Assembly (NCBI GenBank): GCA_002728855.1
Contig: PBWA01000029.1
Span: forward strand, 1 to 33,032
DNA length: 33,032 nucleotides
Source of the DNA: Flavobacteriaceae bacterium
GTDB taxonomy: Bacteria > Bacteroidota > Bacteroidia > Flavobacteriales > Flavobacteriaceae
Direction of reading: 5' to 3'
The notes under the pieces are model-generated. The model was not told the DNA's origin, did not search any database, and saw only the letters and a list, made by a program, of their open reading frames with translations. Both the position numbers and the translations under genes were made by a program. Shown here piece after piece: positions 17,113 through 26,188 of this stretch (positions are counted from its first letter, which is position 1; each line of letters starts with the position of its first letter).

Positions 17113-17568
17113 CTACTTAACAATAATAACTTTTCCTCCTGAAGATTCTATTGATTTTCTTGCAGAAACTGAAAATTTATGACCAGATACTTGAAGAGAA
17201 GATTCTAATTTTCCTCGTCCTAAAATTTTAATCAAGTCATTTTTATTAGCCAAATTCAGCTCTATCATTTTTTCAACTGATATCTCTTTGGTAATCTTCT
17301 TGGATTTTACCAAATCTTCTAATGTGTCTATATTTATTACTCTGTATTCTTTTCTGTTAATATTTTTAAAACCAAATTTAGGTATCCGCCTTTGAAGAGG
17401 CATTTGACCTCCTTCAAATCCAATCTTTTTTGAGTATCCTGATCTTGATTTAGCTCCCTTGTGACCTCTTGTAGAAGTGCCTCCTTTTCCAGAGCCTTGA
17501 CCTCTTCCCAGTCTCTTTCCTTTCTTTTGAACAGACCCTAATGCAGGTTTTAATTTATTTAGACTCAT
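17113..17568 (-). CDS. rplO: 50S ribosomal protein L15
   Basis: L15 is a late-assembly 23S rRNA binder. The 151 residues have the glycine-rich N-terminal extension (GRGQGSGKGGTSTRGHKGAKS, about 22-42) that threads into rRNA, then FEGGQMPLQRRIPKFGF, and a compact C-terminal domain with VSGHKFSVSARKSIE. Its ATG overlaps the rpmD stop as ATGA, so translation is probably coupled. Confidence 0.97.
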   Translation of the reverse strand: MSLNKLKPALGSVQKKGKRLGRGQGSGKGGTSTRGHKGAKSRSGYSKKIGFEGGQMPLQRRIPKFGFKNINRKEYRVINIDTLEDLVKSKKITKEISVEKMIELNLANKNDLIKILGRGKLESSLQVSGHKFSVSARKSIESSGGKVIIVK

Positions 17569-17750
17569 TTTTTCAATTCTTTTACTTCAATTAAATGACT
17601 AACCTTTTTAATCATACCATTTATTGATGGGTTAGACTCATGAGTTACTTCCTTTCCAATTTTTCCTAATCCAAGTGAAAGAAGTGTTTTCTTTTGAGAA
17701 CCAATCCGATTAATACTACTTTTTATTTGTTTAATAATTAATTTTGCCAT
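17565..17750 (-). CDS. rpmD: 50S ribosomal protein L30
   Basis: L30 is a small 23S rRNA-binding protein. The 61-residue product MAKLIIKQIKSSINR has the typical ferredoxin-like layout, with SLGLGKIGKEVTHE and a final MIKKVSHLIEVKEL. A GTG two codons upstream (17756) would overlap the rpsE stop. The ATG at 17750 matches family starts better. It overlaps rplO by four bases. Confidence 0.94.
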   Translation of the reverse strand: MAKLIIKQIKSSINRIGSQKKTLLSLGLGKIGKEVTHESNPSINGMIKKVSHLIEVKELKK

Positions 17751-17755
17751 GATCA

Positions 17756-18280
17756 CTAACCCTTGAATAATTTTTCTAAACTAATCCCTCGCTGTGTGGC
17801 GATTGTAATTGGACTTCTTAATTTCAATAATGCATCAAAAGTTGCTTTCACAACATTGTGAGAATTTGATGAGCCTTGAGATTTAGACAAAACATTTTGA
17901 ACTCCAACCGATTCCAATACAGCTCTTACTGCTCCTCCAGCTATAACTCCTGTTCCTTCAGTAGCTGGTTTTAAAAAAACTCTAGCTCCACCATACTTAC
18001 CTTTCTGTTCATGGGGTAAAGTACCGTTTTCAATAGGAATTCTGACTAAATTTTTCTTAGCATCCTCAATTGCTTTAGATATAGCTTCAGAAACCTCTTT
18101 TGCTTTACCTAAACCTTGACCAACAACTCCATTTTCATCACCTACAACTACAATTGCAGAAAAACCAAAATTTCGACCCCCTTTAGTAACTTTTGTAACA
18201 CGTTGAACACCAACTAATCGGTCTTTTAAATCAAGTCCAGCAGGTTTAACAACTTCAATATTTTTGTAATCTTTATACAT
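17756..18280 (-). CDS. rpsE: 30S ribosomal protein S5
   Basis: S5 lies at the mRNA entry of the 30S subunit and influences fidelity. The 174-residue product has the double-stranded-RNA-like N domain ([40 protein letters not shown]) and the C domain with [19 protein letters not shown] and ALLKLRSP. No altered residue is obvious in the loop near 20-30 linked to spectinomycin resistance in E. coli. It lies 12 bp after rplR. Confidence 0.97.
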   Translation of the reverse strand: MYKDYKNIEVVKPAGLDLKDRLVGVQRVTKVTKGGRNFGFSAIVVVGDENGVVGQGLGKAKEVSEAISKAIEDAKKNLVRIPIENGTLPHEQKGKYGGARVFLKPATEGTGVIAGGAVRAVLESVGVQNVLSKSQGSSNSHNVVKATFDALLKLRSPITIATQRGISLEKLFKG

Positions 18281-18292
18281 ATAATCTTAATA

Positions 18293-18655
18293 TTAAAATT
18301 CGACGCCTAACTCTCTAGCACCATCTGCTAAAGATTTGACTCTACCATGATATAAATACCCACCACGATCAAAATGAATTTTTTTAATTTTTTTATCCAG
18401 AATTCTCTTACCAATCAATTTACCAACTTCTTTAGCTACAAAAACTTTATTTTCTTTTTTGAAACTAGAAATTTCTTTTTCTCTAGAAGAAGCAGAAACT
18501 ATAGTGTTTCCATTAGTGTCATCTATAACTTGGGCATATATTTCTTTATTACTTCTGAAAACAGACAGTCTAGGTCTGACAGAAGTTCCCTGAATGGTTT
18601 TCCTAATTCTTAAATGAATTCTATTTCTTCTATTCTTTTTTGTTAACATTGTCAT
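18293..18655 (-). CDS. rplR: 50S ribosomal protein L18
   Basis: L18 helps attach 5S rRNA to the 50S subunit. The product has the basic N-terminus ([19 protein letters not shown]), [20 protein letters not shown] and the C-terminal [21 protein letters not shown]. Two in-frame ATGs, at 18655 and 18649, give 120 or 118 residues, and the sequence does not decide between them. The rplF stop lies 7 or 13 bp upstream respectively. Confidence 0.95.
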   Translation of the reverse strand: MTMLTKKNRRNRIHLRIRKTIQGTSVRPRLSVFRSNKEIYAQVIDDTNGNTIVSASSREKEISSFKKENKVFVAKEVGKLIGKRILDKKIKKIHFDRGGYLYHGRVKSLADGARELGVEF

Positions 18656-18662
18656 AACAAAC

Positions 18663-19205
18663 TTATGCTGATTTACCAGCTTTTCTTCTTATTTCTTCTC
18701 CGACAAATTTAATCCCTTTTCCTTTATAGGGCTCAGGTTTTCTTAATGATCTTATTTTAGAAGCTACATTTCCTAAAAGTTCTTTATCGAAAGAGGTTAG
18801 TTTTATAATTGGGTTACTTCCTTTTTCAGTTATGGTCTCAACCTTAACTTCAATTGGGATTTCAAAAACAACATTGTGTGAAAAACCAAGAGAGAGATCA
18901 AGTTTTTGTCCCTGATTATTTGCTCTATAACCAACACCTACTAATTCTAATTCTTTAACAAAACCCTCAGAGACTCCAATAACCATATTATTTAATAACG
19001 ATCTGTACAATCCATGTTTAGCACGATGTTCTTTGTTATTAGAAGATCGAGAAACAGTAATCATGTCATCTTTAATTGAGAATGAAACTTGATCATATAA
19101 TTGATTTAGCTCACCCAACTTTCCTTTTACAGTAATAGATTCTTTTTGGATATCTACGCTGACACCTTCTGGAATTTTTATGGGATCATTACCTATTCTA
19201 GACAT
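18663..19205 (-). CDS. rplF: 50S ribosomal protein L6
   Basis: L6 binds near the sarcin-ricin loop, where elongation factors dock. The 180 residues form two similar domains starting [15 protein letters not shown], with [19 protein letters not shown] at the centre and the C-terminal signature [12 protein letters not shown] (about 156-167). The length is typical. It lies 13 bp after rpsH. Confidence 0.97.
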   Translation of the reverse strand: MSRIGNDPIKIPEGVSVDIQKESITVKGKLGELNQLYDQVSFSIKDDMITVSRSSNNKEHRAKHGLYRSLLNNMVIGVSEGFVKELELVGVGYRANNQGQKLDLSLGFSHNVVFEIPIEVKVETITEKGSNPIIKLTSFDKELLGNVASKIRSLRKPEPYKGKGIKFVGEEIRRKAGKSA

Positions 19206-19218
19206 TATAAATTATTTT

Positions 19219-19620
19219 TTAATATACATAACAAATTAATTCACCTCCTATGTTTTCTCTTACTGCTTGTTTCCCTGTCATCAGACCTTTAGAAGTTGAA
19301 ATGATTGAGATTCCTAGGCCATTGAGTATTCTTGGAAGTTTATTTGCTGAAGCATACTTCCTAAGCCCGGGAGTACTAATTCTTTGAATTTTCTTTATTA
19401 CAGCTTCCTTGGTTATTTTATCATACTTGAGAGCTATTTTAATATTTCCTTGATTATCTGCTGTATTTTCAAACTTATAACTTAAAATAAAACCTTGATC
19501 AAATAAAATCTTAGTTATTCCTTTTTTAATTTTAGAAGATGGAATATCTAAAACAAGATGCCCTGCCATACTTGCATTTCTGATTCTAGTTAAATAATCT
19601 GATATCGGATCTGTTAACAT
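19219..19620 (-). CDS. rpsH: 30S ribosomal protein S8
   Basis: S8 binds the central domain of 16S rRNA early in assembly. The 133-residue product begins [14 protein letters not shown] after the initiator Met-Leu and ends with the conserved [21 protein letters not shown] segment and a short ICYVY tail. In E. coli S8 represses the spc operon; no such mRNA site was identified here. It lies 10 bp after rpsN. Confidence 0.97.
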   Translation of the reverse strand: MLTDPISDYLTRIRNASMAGHLVLDIPSSKIKKGITKILFDQGFILSYKFENTADNQGNIKIALKYDKITKEAVIKKIQRISTPGLRKYASANKLPRILNGLGISIISTSKGLMTGKQAVRENIGGELICYVY

Positions 19621-19630
19621 AAACTAATTT

Positions 19631-19900
19631 TTACCAACTGGCTTTTGTAACGCCAGGAATTAAACCTTTATTTGCCATTTCACGAAATATAACCCTGGAT
19701 ATACCAAATTGACGAATATATCCCTTTGGTCTACCAGTGATTTTACACCTATTATGCATTCTAACTGGAGAAGCATTTCTAGGCAACTTTTGCAAAGCAA
19801 GATAATCACCAGATTCTTTTAAACTTTTCCTTTTCTCAGCGAACTTTGCAACTGTTTTTGCTCTTTTAATCTCTCGAGCTTTCATTGATTCTTTAGCCAT
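19631..19900 (-). CDS. rpsN: 30S ribosomal protein S14 (long, zinc-free type)
   Basis: S14 is a late-assembly protein of the 30S head. At 89 residues it is the long form: [17 protein letters not shown], then [20 protein letters not shown] and [17 protein letters not shown]. The CXXC pairs of the short zinc form are missing. It lies 3 bp after rplE. Confidence 0.97.
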   Translation of the reverse strand: MAKESMKAREIKRAKTVAKFAEKRKSLKESGDYLALQKLPRNASPVRMHNRCKITGRPKGYIRQFGISRVIFREMANKGLIPGVTKASW

Positions 19901-19903
19901 AAC

Positions 19904-20452
19904 TTATTTTTTTTTAAATGGTATTCCTAATTCAACCAGAAGAGACATTGCCTCTTTATCTGTTTCAGCTGAGGTAACAAATGCTATATCCATACCTGAA
20001 ATTTTATTAACTTTATCTATATCAATTTCAGGAAAAATAATTTGCTCTTTGATACCTAGATTATAGTTTCCTCTACCATCAAAACCGCTAGATTTTACTC
20101 CTTGAAAATCTCTAACTCTTGGTAAAGCTGTAGTTACCAACCTATCTAAAAATTCATACATTTTTTCACCTCTAAGTGTTACCTTTACCCCAATAGGCAT
20201 TCCTTTTCTAAGCTTAAATGAGGATTCATCTTTCTTTGAAAGGGTTGGTACGGCCTTTTGTCCTGTAATTAGTGTCAATTCATCTATAGAAAAATCAATC
20301 AGCTTTTTATCAGAAACAGCAGCTCCAACACCTCGGCTAAGTACAATTTTTTTTAACTTGGGTACTTGCATTACACTCTTATAACTGAACTGTTTTCTAA
20401 GAGCAGGAATAATTCTATCGTTAAAATCTTTTTTTAGACGAGGTTGATACAT
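19904..20452 (-). CDS. rplE: 50S ribosomal protein L5
   Basis: L5 binds 5S rRNA in the central protuberance and contacts P-site tRNA and S13. The 182-residue product contains [16 protein letters not shown], an [10 protein letters not shown] loop, [15 protein letters not shown] and [20 protein letters not shown]. The length is typical. It starts three bases after the rplX stop. Confidence 0.97.
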   Translation of the reverse strand: MYQPRLKKDFNDRIIPALRKQFSYKSVMQVPKLKKIVLSRGVGAAVSDKKLIDFSIDELTLITGQKAVPTLSKKDESSFKLRKGMPIGVKVTLRGEKMYEFLDRLVTTALPRVRDFQGVKSSGFDGRGNYNLGIKEQIIFPEIDIDKVNKISGMDIAFVTSAETDKEAMSLLVELGIPFKKK

Positions 20453-20455
20453 ATT

Positions 20456-20767
20456 TTATATTATTTCATTATTTTTTTTTGAGTAACGGACCTTTTTTCC
20501 ATCTTCAAACCTATATCCTAATCTAGTAGTTTGCCCATCTGAGCTAATTAGTGATAAATTTGAAATATCCACTGGACTTTCCTTTTCAATTATTCCTCCT
20601 TGAGGGTTCTTTGAATTTGGTTTAGTATGCTTTTTAACTATATTAACACCTTCAACTAATACCTTTTTTTTATTCTTTAGTACCTTCAAAATCTTTCCCT
20701 CAGAGCCTTTATTCTCTCCAGATATTATTCTTACTTTATCGTCTTTTCTTATTTTAATTTTTCTCAT
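20456..20767 (-). CDS. rplX: 50S ribosomal protein L24
   Basis: L24 starts 50S assembly and lies near the tunnel exit. The 103-residue protein has a KOW motif (DKVRIISGENKGSEGKILKV, about 9-28) followed by VEGVNIVKKHTKP and a basic tail. It lies 9 bp after rplN. Confidence 0.97.
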   Translation of the reverse strand: MRKIKIRKDDKVRIISGENKGSEGKILKVLKNKKKVLVEGVNIVKKHTKPNSKNPQGGIIEKESPVDISNLSLISSDGQTTRLGYRFEDGKKVRYSKKNNEII

Positions 20768-20776
20768 AAATTACAG

Positions 20777-21145
20777 TTAAAGCACTTCAGGTGCTAATGA
20801 TACAATTTTCATAAACTGCTTGTCTCTTAATTCTCTGGCAACAGGACCAAAAACTCTGGTCCCTCTCATTTCGCCCGTTGGATCTAATAGTACACAAGCA
20901 TTTTCATCAAATCTAATATAAGAACCATCAGGTCTTCTAACTCCCTTGGTTGTTCGTACTACAACGGCAGTAGAAATTTGTCCTTTTTTAACAGTGCCTG
21001 AGGGAGATGCTTCTTTAACTGTAACTACAATTTTGTCTCCCAATGATGCATACCGTCTTTTAGTACCTCCTAAAACACGTATGGTAAGCACTTCTTTTGC
21101 ACCAGTATTATCAGCTACTTTTAATTTTGACTCTTGTTGTAACAT
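20777..21145 (-). CDS. rplN: 50S ribosomal protein L14
   Basis: L14 sits at the subunit interface and contacts 16S rRNA. The 122 residues are the universal length: [55 protein letters not shown], and [13 protein letters not shown]. Its ATG overlaps the rpsQ stop by one base (TAATG), suggesting coupled translation. Confidence 0.97.
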   Translation of the reverse strand: MLQQESKLKVADNTGAKEVLTIRVLGGTKRRYASLGDKIVVTVKEASPSGTVKKGQISTAVVVRTTKGVRRPDGSYIRFDENACVLLDPTGEMRGTRVFGPVARELRDKQFMKIVSLAPEVL

Positions 21146-21402
21146 TATTTAGCTCTTTCAATAATTTCTATTAATCGCCAACACTTTCTTTTGCTTATTG
21201 GCCTTGTTTCCATAATTTTTACAGTATCTCCTACTTTTGAATCATTTTTTTCGTCATGAACAATATATTTTTTTGTTTTTAATAAAAACTTCCCATACAT
21301 TGGATGCTTAACTCGAAAGACCTCTGATACTACAATAGATTTTTCCATTTTATCACTAGTTACAACACCAATTCTCTCTTTTCTTAAATTTCTTTTTTCC
21401 AT
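21145..21402 (-). CDS. rpsQ: 30S ribosomal protein S17
   Basis: S17 is an OB-fold primary binder of the 16S rRNA 5' domain. The 85-residue product reads [38 protein letters not shown] and [20 protein letters not shown], all canonical. It lies 7 bp after rpmC. Confidence 0.97.
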   Translation of the reverse strand: MEKRNLRKERIGVVTSDKMEKSIVVSEVFRVKHPMYGKFLLKTKKYIVHDEKNDSKVGDTVKIMETRPISKRKCWRLIEIIERAK

Positions 21403-21409
21403 TGTTTTG

Positions 21410-21607
21410 CTAATCAGTTAATTCCTTCTTAATTGAAATTTCAGTCTTAATTCTTGCAATAGTTCTCCTTGTTAATTTTATACTTAATGGGTTTTCTATT
21501 GGAGAAACTGCATGATTCATTTTGAGATCCAAAAGTTTCTGCTCTAATTCTTGAAGCTTATCCTTTAGATCCTCTAATGTTAATATTTTAATTTCTGTTT
21601 TCTTCAT
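21410..21607 (-). CDS. rpmC: 50S ribosomal protein L29
   Basis: L29 is a helical hairpin at the tunnel exit, where it helps form the docking site for trigger factor and SRP. The 65-residue product has [19 protein letters not shown] in helix 1, a central loop around [18 protein letters not shown], and a short second helix. The length is typical. It lies 12 bp after rplP. Confidence 0.96.
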   Translation of the reverse strand: MKKTEIKILTLEDLKDKLQELEQKLLDLKMNHAVSPIENPLSIKLTRRTIARIKTEISIKKELTD

Positions 21608-21619
21608 GAAAAAATAATT

Positions 21620-22039
21620 TTAGGCCTCAAAATCTCTTGCAATTATAAACTTTGTTTTAAGTGGTAATTTTTGAGCAGCTAATCTAAGAGCTTCTTTGGC
21701 AATATCTATTGATACTCCAGAGACCTCAAATAATATTCTACCAGGTTTAACAACGGCTACAAAATATTCAGGAGCTCCCTTACCCTTTCCCATTCTGACT
21801 TCAAGAGGCTTTTTAGTAATTGGCTTATCAGGAAAAATCTTGATCCAAAGCATACCCTCTCTTTTCATATATCGTGTGGCAGCAATACGAGCAGCTTCAA
21901 TTTGTCTGGAAGTAATGAATTTTGAGTCTAGAGCTTTGATTCCAAACATGCCGTTAGAAAGTCTACTTCCTCTGAAGGAAAGACCTTTCATTCTCCCCTT
22001 TTGCATTTTTCTATATTTAGTTCTCTTAGGCTGTAACAT
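21620..22039 (-). CDS. rplP: 50S ribosomal protein L16
   Basis: L16 positions the A-site tRNA elbow on the 50S. The 139-residue product starts [19 protein letters not shown] and contains [20 protein letters not shown] and the [21 protein letters not shown] segment, given here in part, including the conserved arginine that is hydroxylated in some bacteria. It lies 15 bp after rpsC. Confidence 0.97.
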   Translation of the reverse strand: MLQPKRTKYRKMQKGRMKGLSFRGSRLSNGMFGIKALDSKFITSRQIEAARIAATRYMKREGMLWIKIFPDKPITKKPLEVRMGKGKGAPEYFVAVVKPGRILFEVSGVSIDIAKEALRLAAQKLPLKTKFIIARDFEA

Positions 22040-22054
22040 TATCTTCTAAATAAT

Positions 22055-22780
22055 TTATTTTTTTCTATCGCGTCTACCAGAAAAGTTTCCTCCTTTTTGA
22101 CCTGATGAAGGTCCACTTTTTTTACCCATTCCTACTAATGGTGAAAGTTCACGCTTGCCAAAAACTTCACCCTTCATAATCCATACTTTAATACCTAATC
22201 TTCCATAAGTTGTATGAGCCTCAACAAGAGCATAATCAATATCTGCTCTAAATGTAGAAAGAGGAATTCTACCCTCTTTATATGTCTCAGAACGAGCCAT
22301 TTCAGCTCCATTTAAACGACCAGATATTTGAACTTTAATTCCTTCTGAATTCATTCGCATTGTAGCAGCAATAGCCATTTTAATAGCTCTCCTGTATGAA
22401 ATTCTACTTTCAACCTGTCTTGCAATACTTGCAGCTACAAGTTTTGCTTCAAGTTCAGGACGTTTAATTTCAAAAATATTTATTTGAATATCTTTTGATG
22501 TAATTTTTTTTAATTCTTCTTTTAATTTGTCTACTTCTTGTCCACCTTTTCCTATTATAATTCCAGGTCTAGCAGTAGTAATTGTTACTGTTATTAATTT
22601 TAAGGTACGCTCAATTATAATATTAGATACACTAGCCTTAGATAAACGAACATTTATATACTTTCTGATTTGATTATCTTCAGCCAGTTTATCACCATAA
22701 TCTCTACCACCATACCAGTTGGAATTCCAACCTCTTATGATTCCTAAACGATTTCCTATAGGGTTTGTTTTTTGTCCCAT
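22055..22780 (-). CDS. rpsC: 30S ribosomal protein S3
   Basis: S3 forms part of the mRNA entry channel and helicase. The 241 residues include the N-terminal [17 protein letters not shown], a KH domain with [15 protein letters not shown] (about 74-88), the signature [19 protein letters not shown] and a glycine-lysine-rich tail (about 215-241) typical of Bacteroidota. It lies 5 bp after rplV. Confidence 0.97.
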   Translation of the reverse strand: MGQKTNPIGNRLGIIRGWNSNWYGGRDYGDKLAEDNQIRKYINVRLSKASVSNIIIERTLKLITVTITTARPGIIIGKGGQEVDKLKEELKKITSKDIQINIFEIKRPELEAKLVAASIARQVESRISYRRAIKMAIAATMRMNSEGIKVQISGRLNGAEMARSETYKEGRIPLSTFRADIDYALVEAHTTYGRLGIKVWIMKGEVFGKRELSPLVGMGKKSGPSSGQKGGNFSGRRDRKK

Positions 22781-22785
22781 CTTAA

Positions 22786-23187
22786 TTAATTGATTTTATT
22801 ATTACCTAAAACTAAAGTAACATGATTTGATCTTTTTCTAATTCTATGAGCACGCCCCTGAGGAGCAGGTCTTATTCTTTTTAACATACCAGCACCATCG
22901 ACTTTAATTTCTTTAATAAACAAATTCGCTTTCTCAACATCATCTTTTTCATTTTTTGCCTGCCAATTGGCAATAGCAGAGAGCAATAACTTTTCAAGAC
23001 GACGAGCTGCTTCTTTTGGACTAAATTTTAATATTGAAAGAGCTTTGTTTATATCCTCACCCCTTAATTGGTCTGCTACAAGTCTCATTTTTCTTGCAGG
23101 AATAGGAGAATTATTTAGTTTAGCAAAAGCAATAGTTTTTTTTGCTTCTTTTTGTCTGACCGCCATTTGATGTTTTCTATTACCCAT
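22786..23187 (-). CDS. rplV: 50S ribosomal protein L22
   Basis: L22 has a globular surface domain and a beta-hairpin that lines the exit tunnel near the macrolide site. The 133-residue product has [20 protein letters not shown], a central helix ([20 protein letters not shown]) and the hairpin [20 protein letters not shown]. No deletion is evident in the hairpin. It lies 9 bp after rpsS. Confidence 0.97.
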   Translation of the reverse strand: MGNRKHQMAVRQKEAKKTIAFAKLNNSPIPARKMRLVADQLRGEDINKALSILKFSPKEAARRLEKLLLSAIANWQAKNEKDDVEKANLFIKEIKVDGAGMLKRIRPAPQGRAHRIRKRSNHVTLVLGNNKIN

Positions 23188-23196
23188 CTCTCTATC

Positions 23197-23475
23197 TTAA
23201 TTATTACCTTTATTTTTGGCTCCTGAATGCCCTCTAAATGAACGGGTAGGCGAGAATTCTCCTAACTTGTGTCCAACCATGTTTTCTGTTATGTAAACCG
23301 GAATAAATTGTCTTCCATTGTGAACTGCAATAGTTTGCCCAACAAAGTCAGGCGTTATCAAAGATGCTCTAGACCAAGTTTTAATAACTGTTTTTTTATT
23401 TTCTTCAATATTTTTCATAATCTTTTTTTCAAGACTATGATGAACAAACGGACCTTTTTTTAATGAACGTGGCAT
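23197..23475 (-). CDS. rpsS: 30S ribosomal protein S19
   Basis: S19 sits at the top of the 30S head and pairs with S13 near the A-site tRNA. The 92-residue product has [40 protein letters not shown] in two adjoining blocks, and [19 protein letters not shown]. It lies 4 bp after rplB. Confidence 0.97.
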   Translation of the reverse strand: MPRSLKKGPFVHHSLEKKIMKNIEENKKTVIKTWSRASLITPDFVGQTIAVHNGRQFIPVYITENMVGHKLGEFSPTRSFRGHSGAKNKGNN

Positions 23476-23479
23476 AAAA

Positions 23480-24304
23480 CTATTTTTTTCTTCTTTCTAA
23501 AATAAATTTATTACTGGCTTTATTTTTAGATCTTGTTCTAAAACCCTTTGCAGGTATGCCTTTTTTTGATCTAGGATGACCTCCAGAAGCGCGCCCTTCT
23601 CCTCCTCCCATAGGATGATCAACAGGATTCATGGCTACCGGTCTTGTTCTCGGTCTTTTGCCTAACCAACGGGACCTTCCAGCTTTACCGGATACCAAAA
23701 GCTGATGATCAGAGTTTGATACTGCTCCTATCATAGCAATACATTTGGAATTTATCAATCTAGTTTCTCCAGAAGGCATCTTTACAGTTGCAAATTTTCC
23801 CTCTCTTGCCATTAATTGAACATAAGAACCAGCACTTCTTGCAATTACAGCACCTCCACCGGGATTAATCTCAACACATGAAATAATAGTCCCTAATGGT
23901 ATCTTTGATAGCGTTAAAGCATTACCGATCTCAGGAGAAGCATTTTCTCCTGAAAAAACTTTCTGACCAACTTTCAAACCACTTGGCGCAATGATATAAT
24001 TTTTTTGTCCATCCTTATACTTTAGGAGAGCAATGAAGGCAGATCGGTTGGGATCATATTCAATCGACTTAACTTCTGCCTCAACATCAACTTTATTTCT
24101 TTTGAAGTCAATGATCCTATATCTTCTTTTATGACCTCCTCCGCGATGCGGTACAGTCATCTTCCCTTGATTGTTTCTTCCTCCATTTTTATTTTTTTTA
24201 GAAAGCAAACTTTTTTCAGGTTTATCAGTAGTTAGCATATCAAAACCATTTACGATTCTAAATCGCTGAGCAGGAGTAACTGGTTTTAACTTTCTTACTG
24301 ACAT
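23480..24304 (-). CDS. rplB: 50S ribosomal protein L2
   Basis: L2 is a large primary rRNA binder next to the peptidyl-transferase centre and is needed for subunit joining. The 274 residues match the family length. They include the RNA-binding domain ([20 protein letters not shown]), [20 protein letters not shown], and the near-centre loop [20 protein letters not shown] carrying the conserved histidine near residue 230. It lies 5 bp after rplW. Confidence 0.98.
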   Translation of the reverse strand: MSVRKLKPVTPAQRFRIVNGFDMLTTDKPEKSLLSKKNKNGGRNNQGKMTVPHRGGGHKRRYRIIDFKRNKVDVEAEVKSIEYDPNRSAFIALLKYKDGQKNYIIAPSGLKVGQKVFSGENASPEIGNALTLSKIPLGTIISCVEINPGGGAVIARSAGSYVQLMAREGKFATVKMPSGETRLINSKCIAMIGAVSNSDHQLLVSGKAGRSRWLGKRPRTRPVAMNPVDHPMGGGEGRASGGHPRSKKGIPAKGFRTRSKNKASNKFILERRKK

Positions 24305-24309
24305 ATTGG

Positions 24310-24603
24310 TTATTTAATGTTATTAAAAAAATCTATCGAATCTCCATCTGAAACTTGAACTATAGCTCTTTTAGTTACATTGCTTTTTCCTCTTTGGATT
24401 CCATTTTTAGTGTATCGTGTTCTTAAAATTGAACCATACTTGAGCGTTCTAACTTTATCAACTGAAACATTGTATAGTTTCTCTACAGCTTTTTTAATCT
24501 GTATTTTATTTGAATTTGGATCTACTTGAAAAGTATAACAGTTGCTTAACTCACTTTTTGAAGTAGCTTTTTCAGTTATTATTGGCCTAATTAGAACATT
24601 CAT
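24310..24603 (-). CDS. rplW: 50S ribosomal protein L23
   Basis: L23 lies at the tunnel exit and is the main ribosomal contact for trigger factor and SRP. The 97-residue product has [15 protein letters not shown], the signature [19 protein letters not shown] and a basic central loop ([19 protein letters not shown]). The length is typical. It lies 9 bp after rplD. Confidence 0.97.
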   Translation of the reverse strand: MNVLIRPIITEKATSKSELSNCYTFQVDPNSNKIQIKKAVEKLYNVSVDKVRTLKYGSILRTRYTKNGIQRGKSNVTKRAIVQVSDGDSIDFFNNIK

Positions 24604-24612
24604 TTCTTTGAA

Positions 24613-25239
24613 TTATTTTAAAATAGATTCAATTTTTTCAACTGAGCTCTCTAACAAAATCAATTTCGATGAATTAAAAATTTTGTAAGTATTTAATTCT
24701 GAGTTTGTTACGACCTCCGTTCCCTGCAAATTTCGCGACGACAAATATACATTTTTATTTTCTCCGCCCAATACCATTAAAGTTTTTTTACCATTTAGTC
24801 CTAAATCTTTCAAAAGCTTTAAAAAATCAGACGTTTTAGGGGTTTTGAAACTTATATCTTCTAAAATCAAAATTGACTTATCTTTTGCCTTGAGACTTAA
24901 TGCTGACTTACGAGCTAGTACTTTGACTTTTTTATTAACTTTCATAGAGTAGTCTCTTGGAAGAGGTCCAAAAGTTCTACCTCCACCTCTAAAAATTGGA
25001 TTCTTTATACTTCCTGCTCTAGCAGTACCAGTCCCTTTTTGTTTCTTAATTTTTCTAGTACTACCTTTTATTTCGCCTCGCTGCTTAGTCTTGTGAGTTC
25101 CTTGTCTGGAATTGGCTAAATGCTGCTTAACATCCAAATATATAGCATGGTCACTTGGCTCAATACCAAAAATGGACTGACTTAATTTGACTTTTCTGCC
25201 AGTATCCTTTCCTTTTCTATTTAACACCGATAGCTCCAT
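24613..25239 (-). CDS. rplD: 50S ribosomal protein L4
   Basis: L4 binds 23S rRNA domain I, and its extended loop reaches the tunnel constriction. The 208-residue product has the loop KKQKGTGTARAGSIKNPIF and GGGRTFGPLPRDYSMKVNKK (about 67-106) and an alpha/beta domain that ends in a helix. In E. coli L4 represses the S10 operon; the gap upstream of rpsJ here is only 9 bp, which leaves no room for that leader. It overlaps rplC by one base. Confidence 0.97.
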   Translation of the reverse strand: MELSVLNRKGKDTGRKVKLSQSIFGIEPSDHAIYLDVKQHLANSRQGTHKTKQRGEIKGSTRKIKKQKGTGTARAGSIKNPIFRGGGRTFGPLPRDYSMKVNKKVKVLARKSALSLKAKDKSILILEDISFKTPKTSDFLKLLKDLGLNGKKTLMVLGGENKNVYLSSRNLQGTEVVTNSELNTYKIFNSSKLILLESSVEKIESILK

Positions 25240-25859
25240 TACTTTTGAACAATTACATATGAGTTTTTGTGACCTGGTACAGAGCCTTTAACAACTAGTA
25301 CATTTTTTTCTGGTAAAACTTTCAAAACAATCAAATTTTGAATTTTAACTTTCTCTGCTCCAGTTTGTCCAGCCATTCTCATCCCCTTAAAAACTCTTGC
25401 TGGATATGAAGCAGCACCTATTGATCCAGGAGCTCTCAATCTATTATGCTGTCCGTGAGTAGACTGTCCAACTCCACTAAATCCATGTCTTTTTACCACG
25501 CCTTGAAAACCTTTACCTTTAGAAATAGCAGAGATATCAACAAATTCTCCCTCTTTAAAATGTTCAACGGTGATTGTATCTCCTAACTTTAAATCCTCTT
25601 CAAAATTCATTTTGAATTCTACAAGTTTTTTTTTGGGGTCAACTTTAGCCTTATTAAAATGACCAGAAATAGATTTGTTTACTTTTTTATCTGGTTTATC
25701 ATCAAATCCCAATTGAACAGCTTCATATCCATCATTATCAATTGTTTTAACTTGAGTTACTACGCATGGTCCAAGCTCCAAAACAGTACAAGGTACATTC
25801 TTTCCTTTTTCATCAAAAAGACTAGACATTCCTATTTTTCTACCAATTAAACCAGACAT
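25239..25859 (-). CDS. rplC: 50S ribosomal protein L3
   Basis: L3 is an early-assembly protein whose extension reaches the peptidyl-transferase centre. The 206 residues begin [20 protein letters not shown] and contain the loop [19 protein letters not shown], then [20 protein letters not shown] and [14 protein letters not shown]. The length is typical. It lies 14 bp after rpsJ. Confidence 0.97.
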   Translation of the reverse strand: MSGLIGRKIGMSSLFDEKGKNVPCTVLELGPCVVTQVKTIDNDGYEAVQLGFDDKPDKKVNKSISGHFNKAKVDPKKKLVEFKMNFEEDLKLGDTITVEHFKEGEFVDISAISKGKGFQGVVKRHGFSGVGQSTHGQHNRLRAPGSIGAASYPARVFKGMRMAGQTGAEKVKIQNLIVLKVLPEKNVLVVKGSVPGHKNSYVIVQK

Positions 25860-25873
25860 TCTTATATATAATT

Positions 25874-26179
25874 TTAGACTTTGATTTCAACCTCTACTCC
25901 ACTTGGAAGTTCTAGCTTCATTAATGCATCAACAGTTTTAGAAGAAGAACTATAAATATCCAATAGACGTTTATATGAGTTTAATTTAAATTGTTCTCTA
26001 GATTTTTTATTCACATGAGGCGAACGTAAAACAGTGAAAATCTTTCTATGAGTCGGTAAAGGAATTGGTCCTGTTATCACTGCACCAGTAGATTTAACTG
26101 TTTTAACGATCTTATCAGCAGACTTATCCACTAAATTGTGATCATATGACTTAAGCTTAATTCTTATTTTTTGACTCAT
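25874..26179 (-). CDS. rpsJ: 30S ribosomal protein S10
   Basis: S10 is part of the 30S head and in transcription also serves as NusE with NusB. The 101-residue product has [20 protein letters not shown], the loop [19 protein letters not shown] and [14 protein letters not shown]. It follows fusA by 9 bp; the tuf gene that often lies between them in Proteobacteria is absent. Confidence 0.97.
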   Translation of the reverse strand: MSQKIRIKLKSYDHNLVDKSADKIVKTVKSTGAVITGPIPLPTHRKIFTVLRSPHVNKKSREQFKLNSYKRLLDIYSSSSKTVDALMKLELPSGVEVEIKV

Positions 26180-26188
26180 CTATTTTTG

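Noticed and set aside
21696-22049. Plus-strand frame of 117 codons opposite rplP
   Set aside because: It is antisense to a conserved ribosomal protein gene and has no recognisable features.
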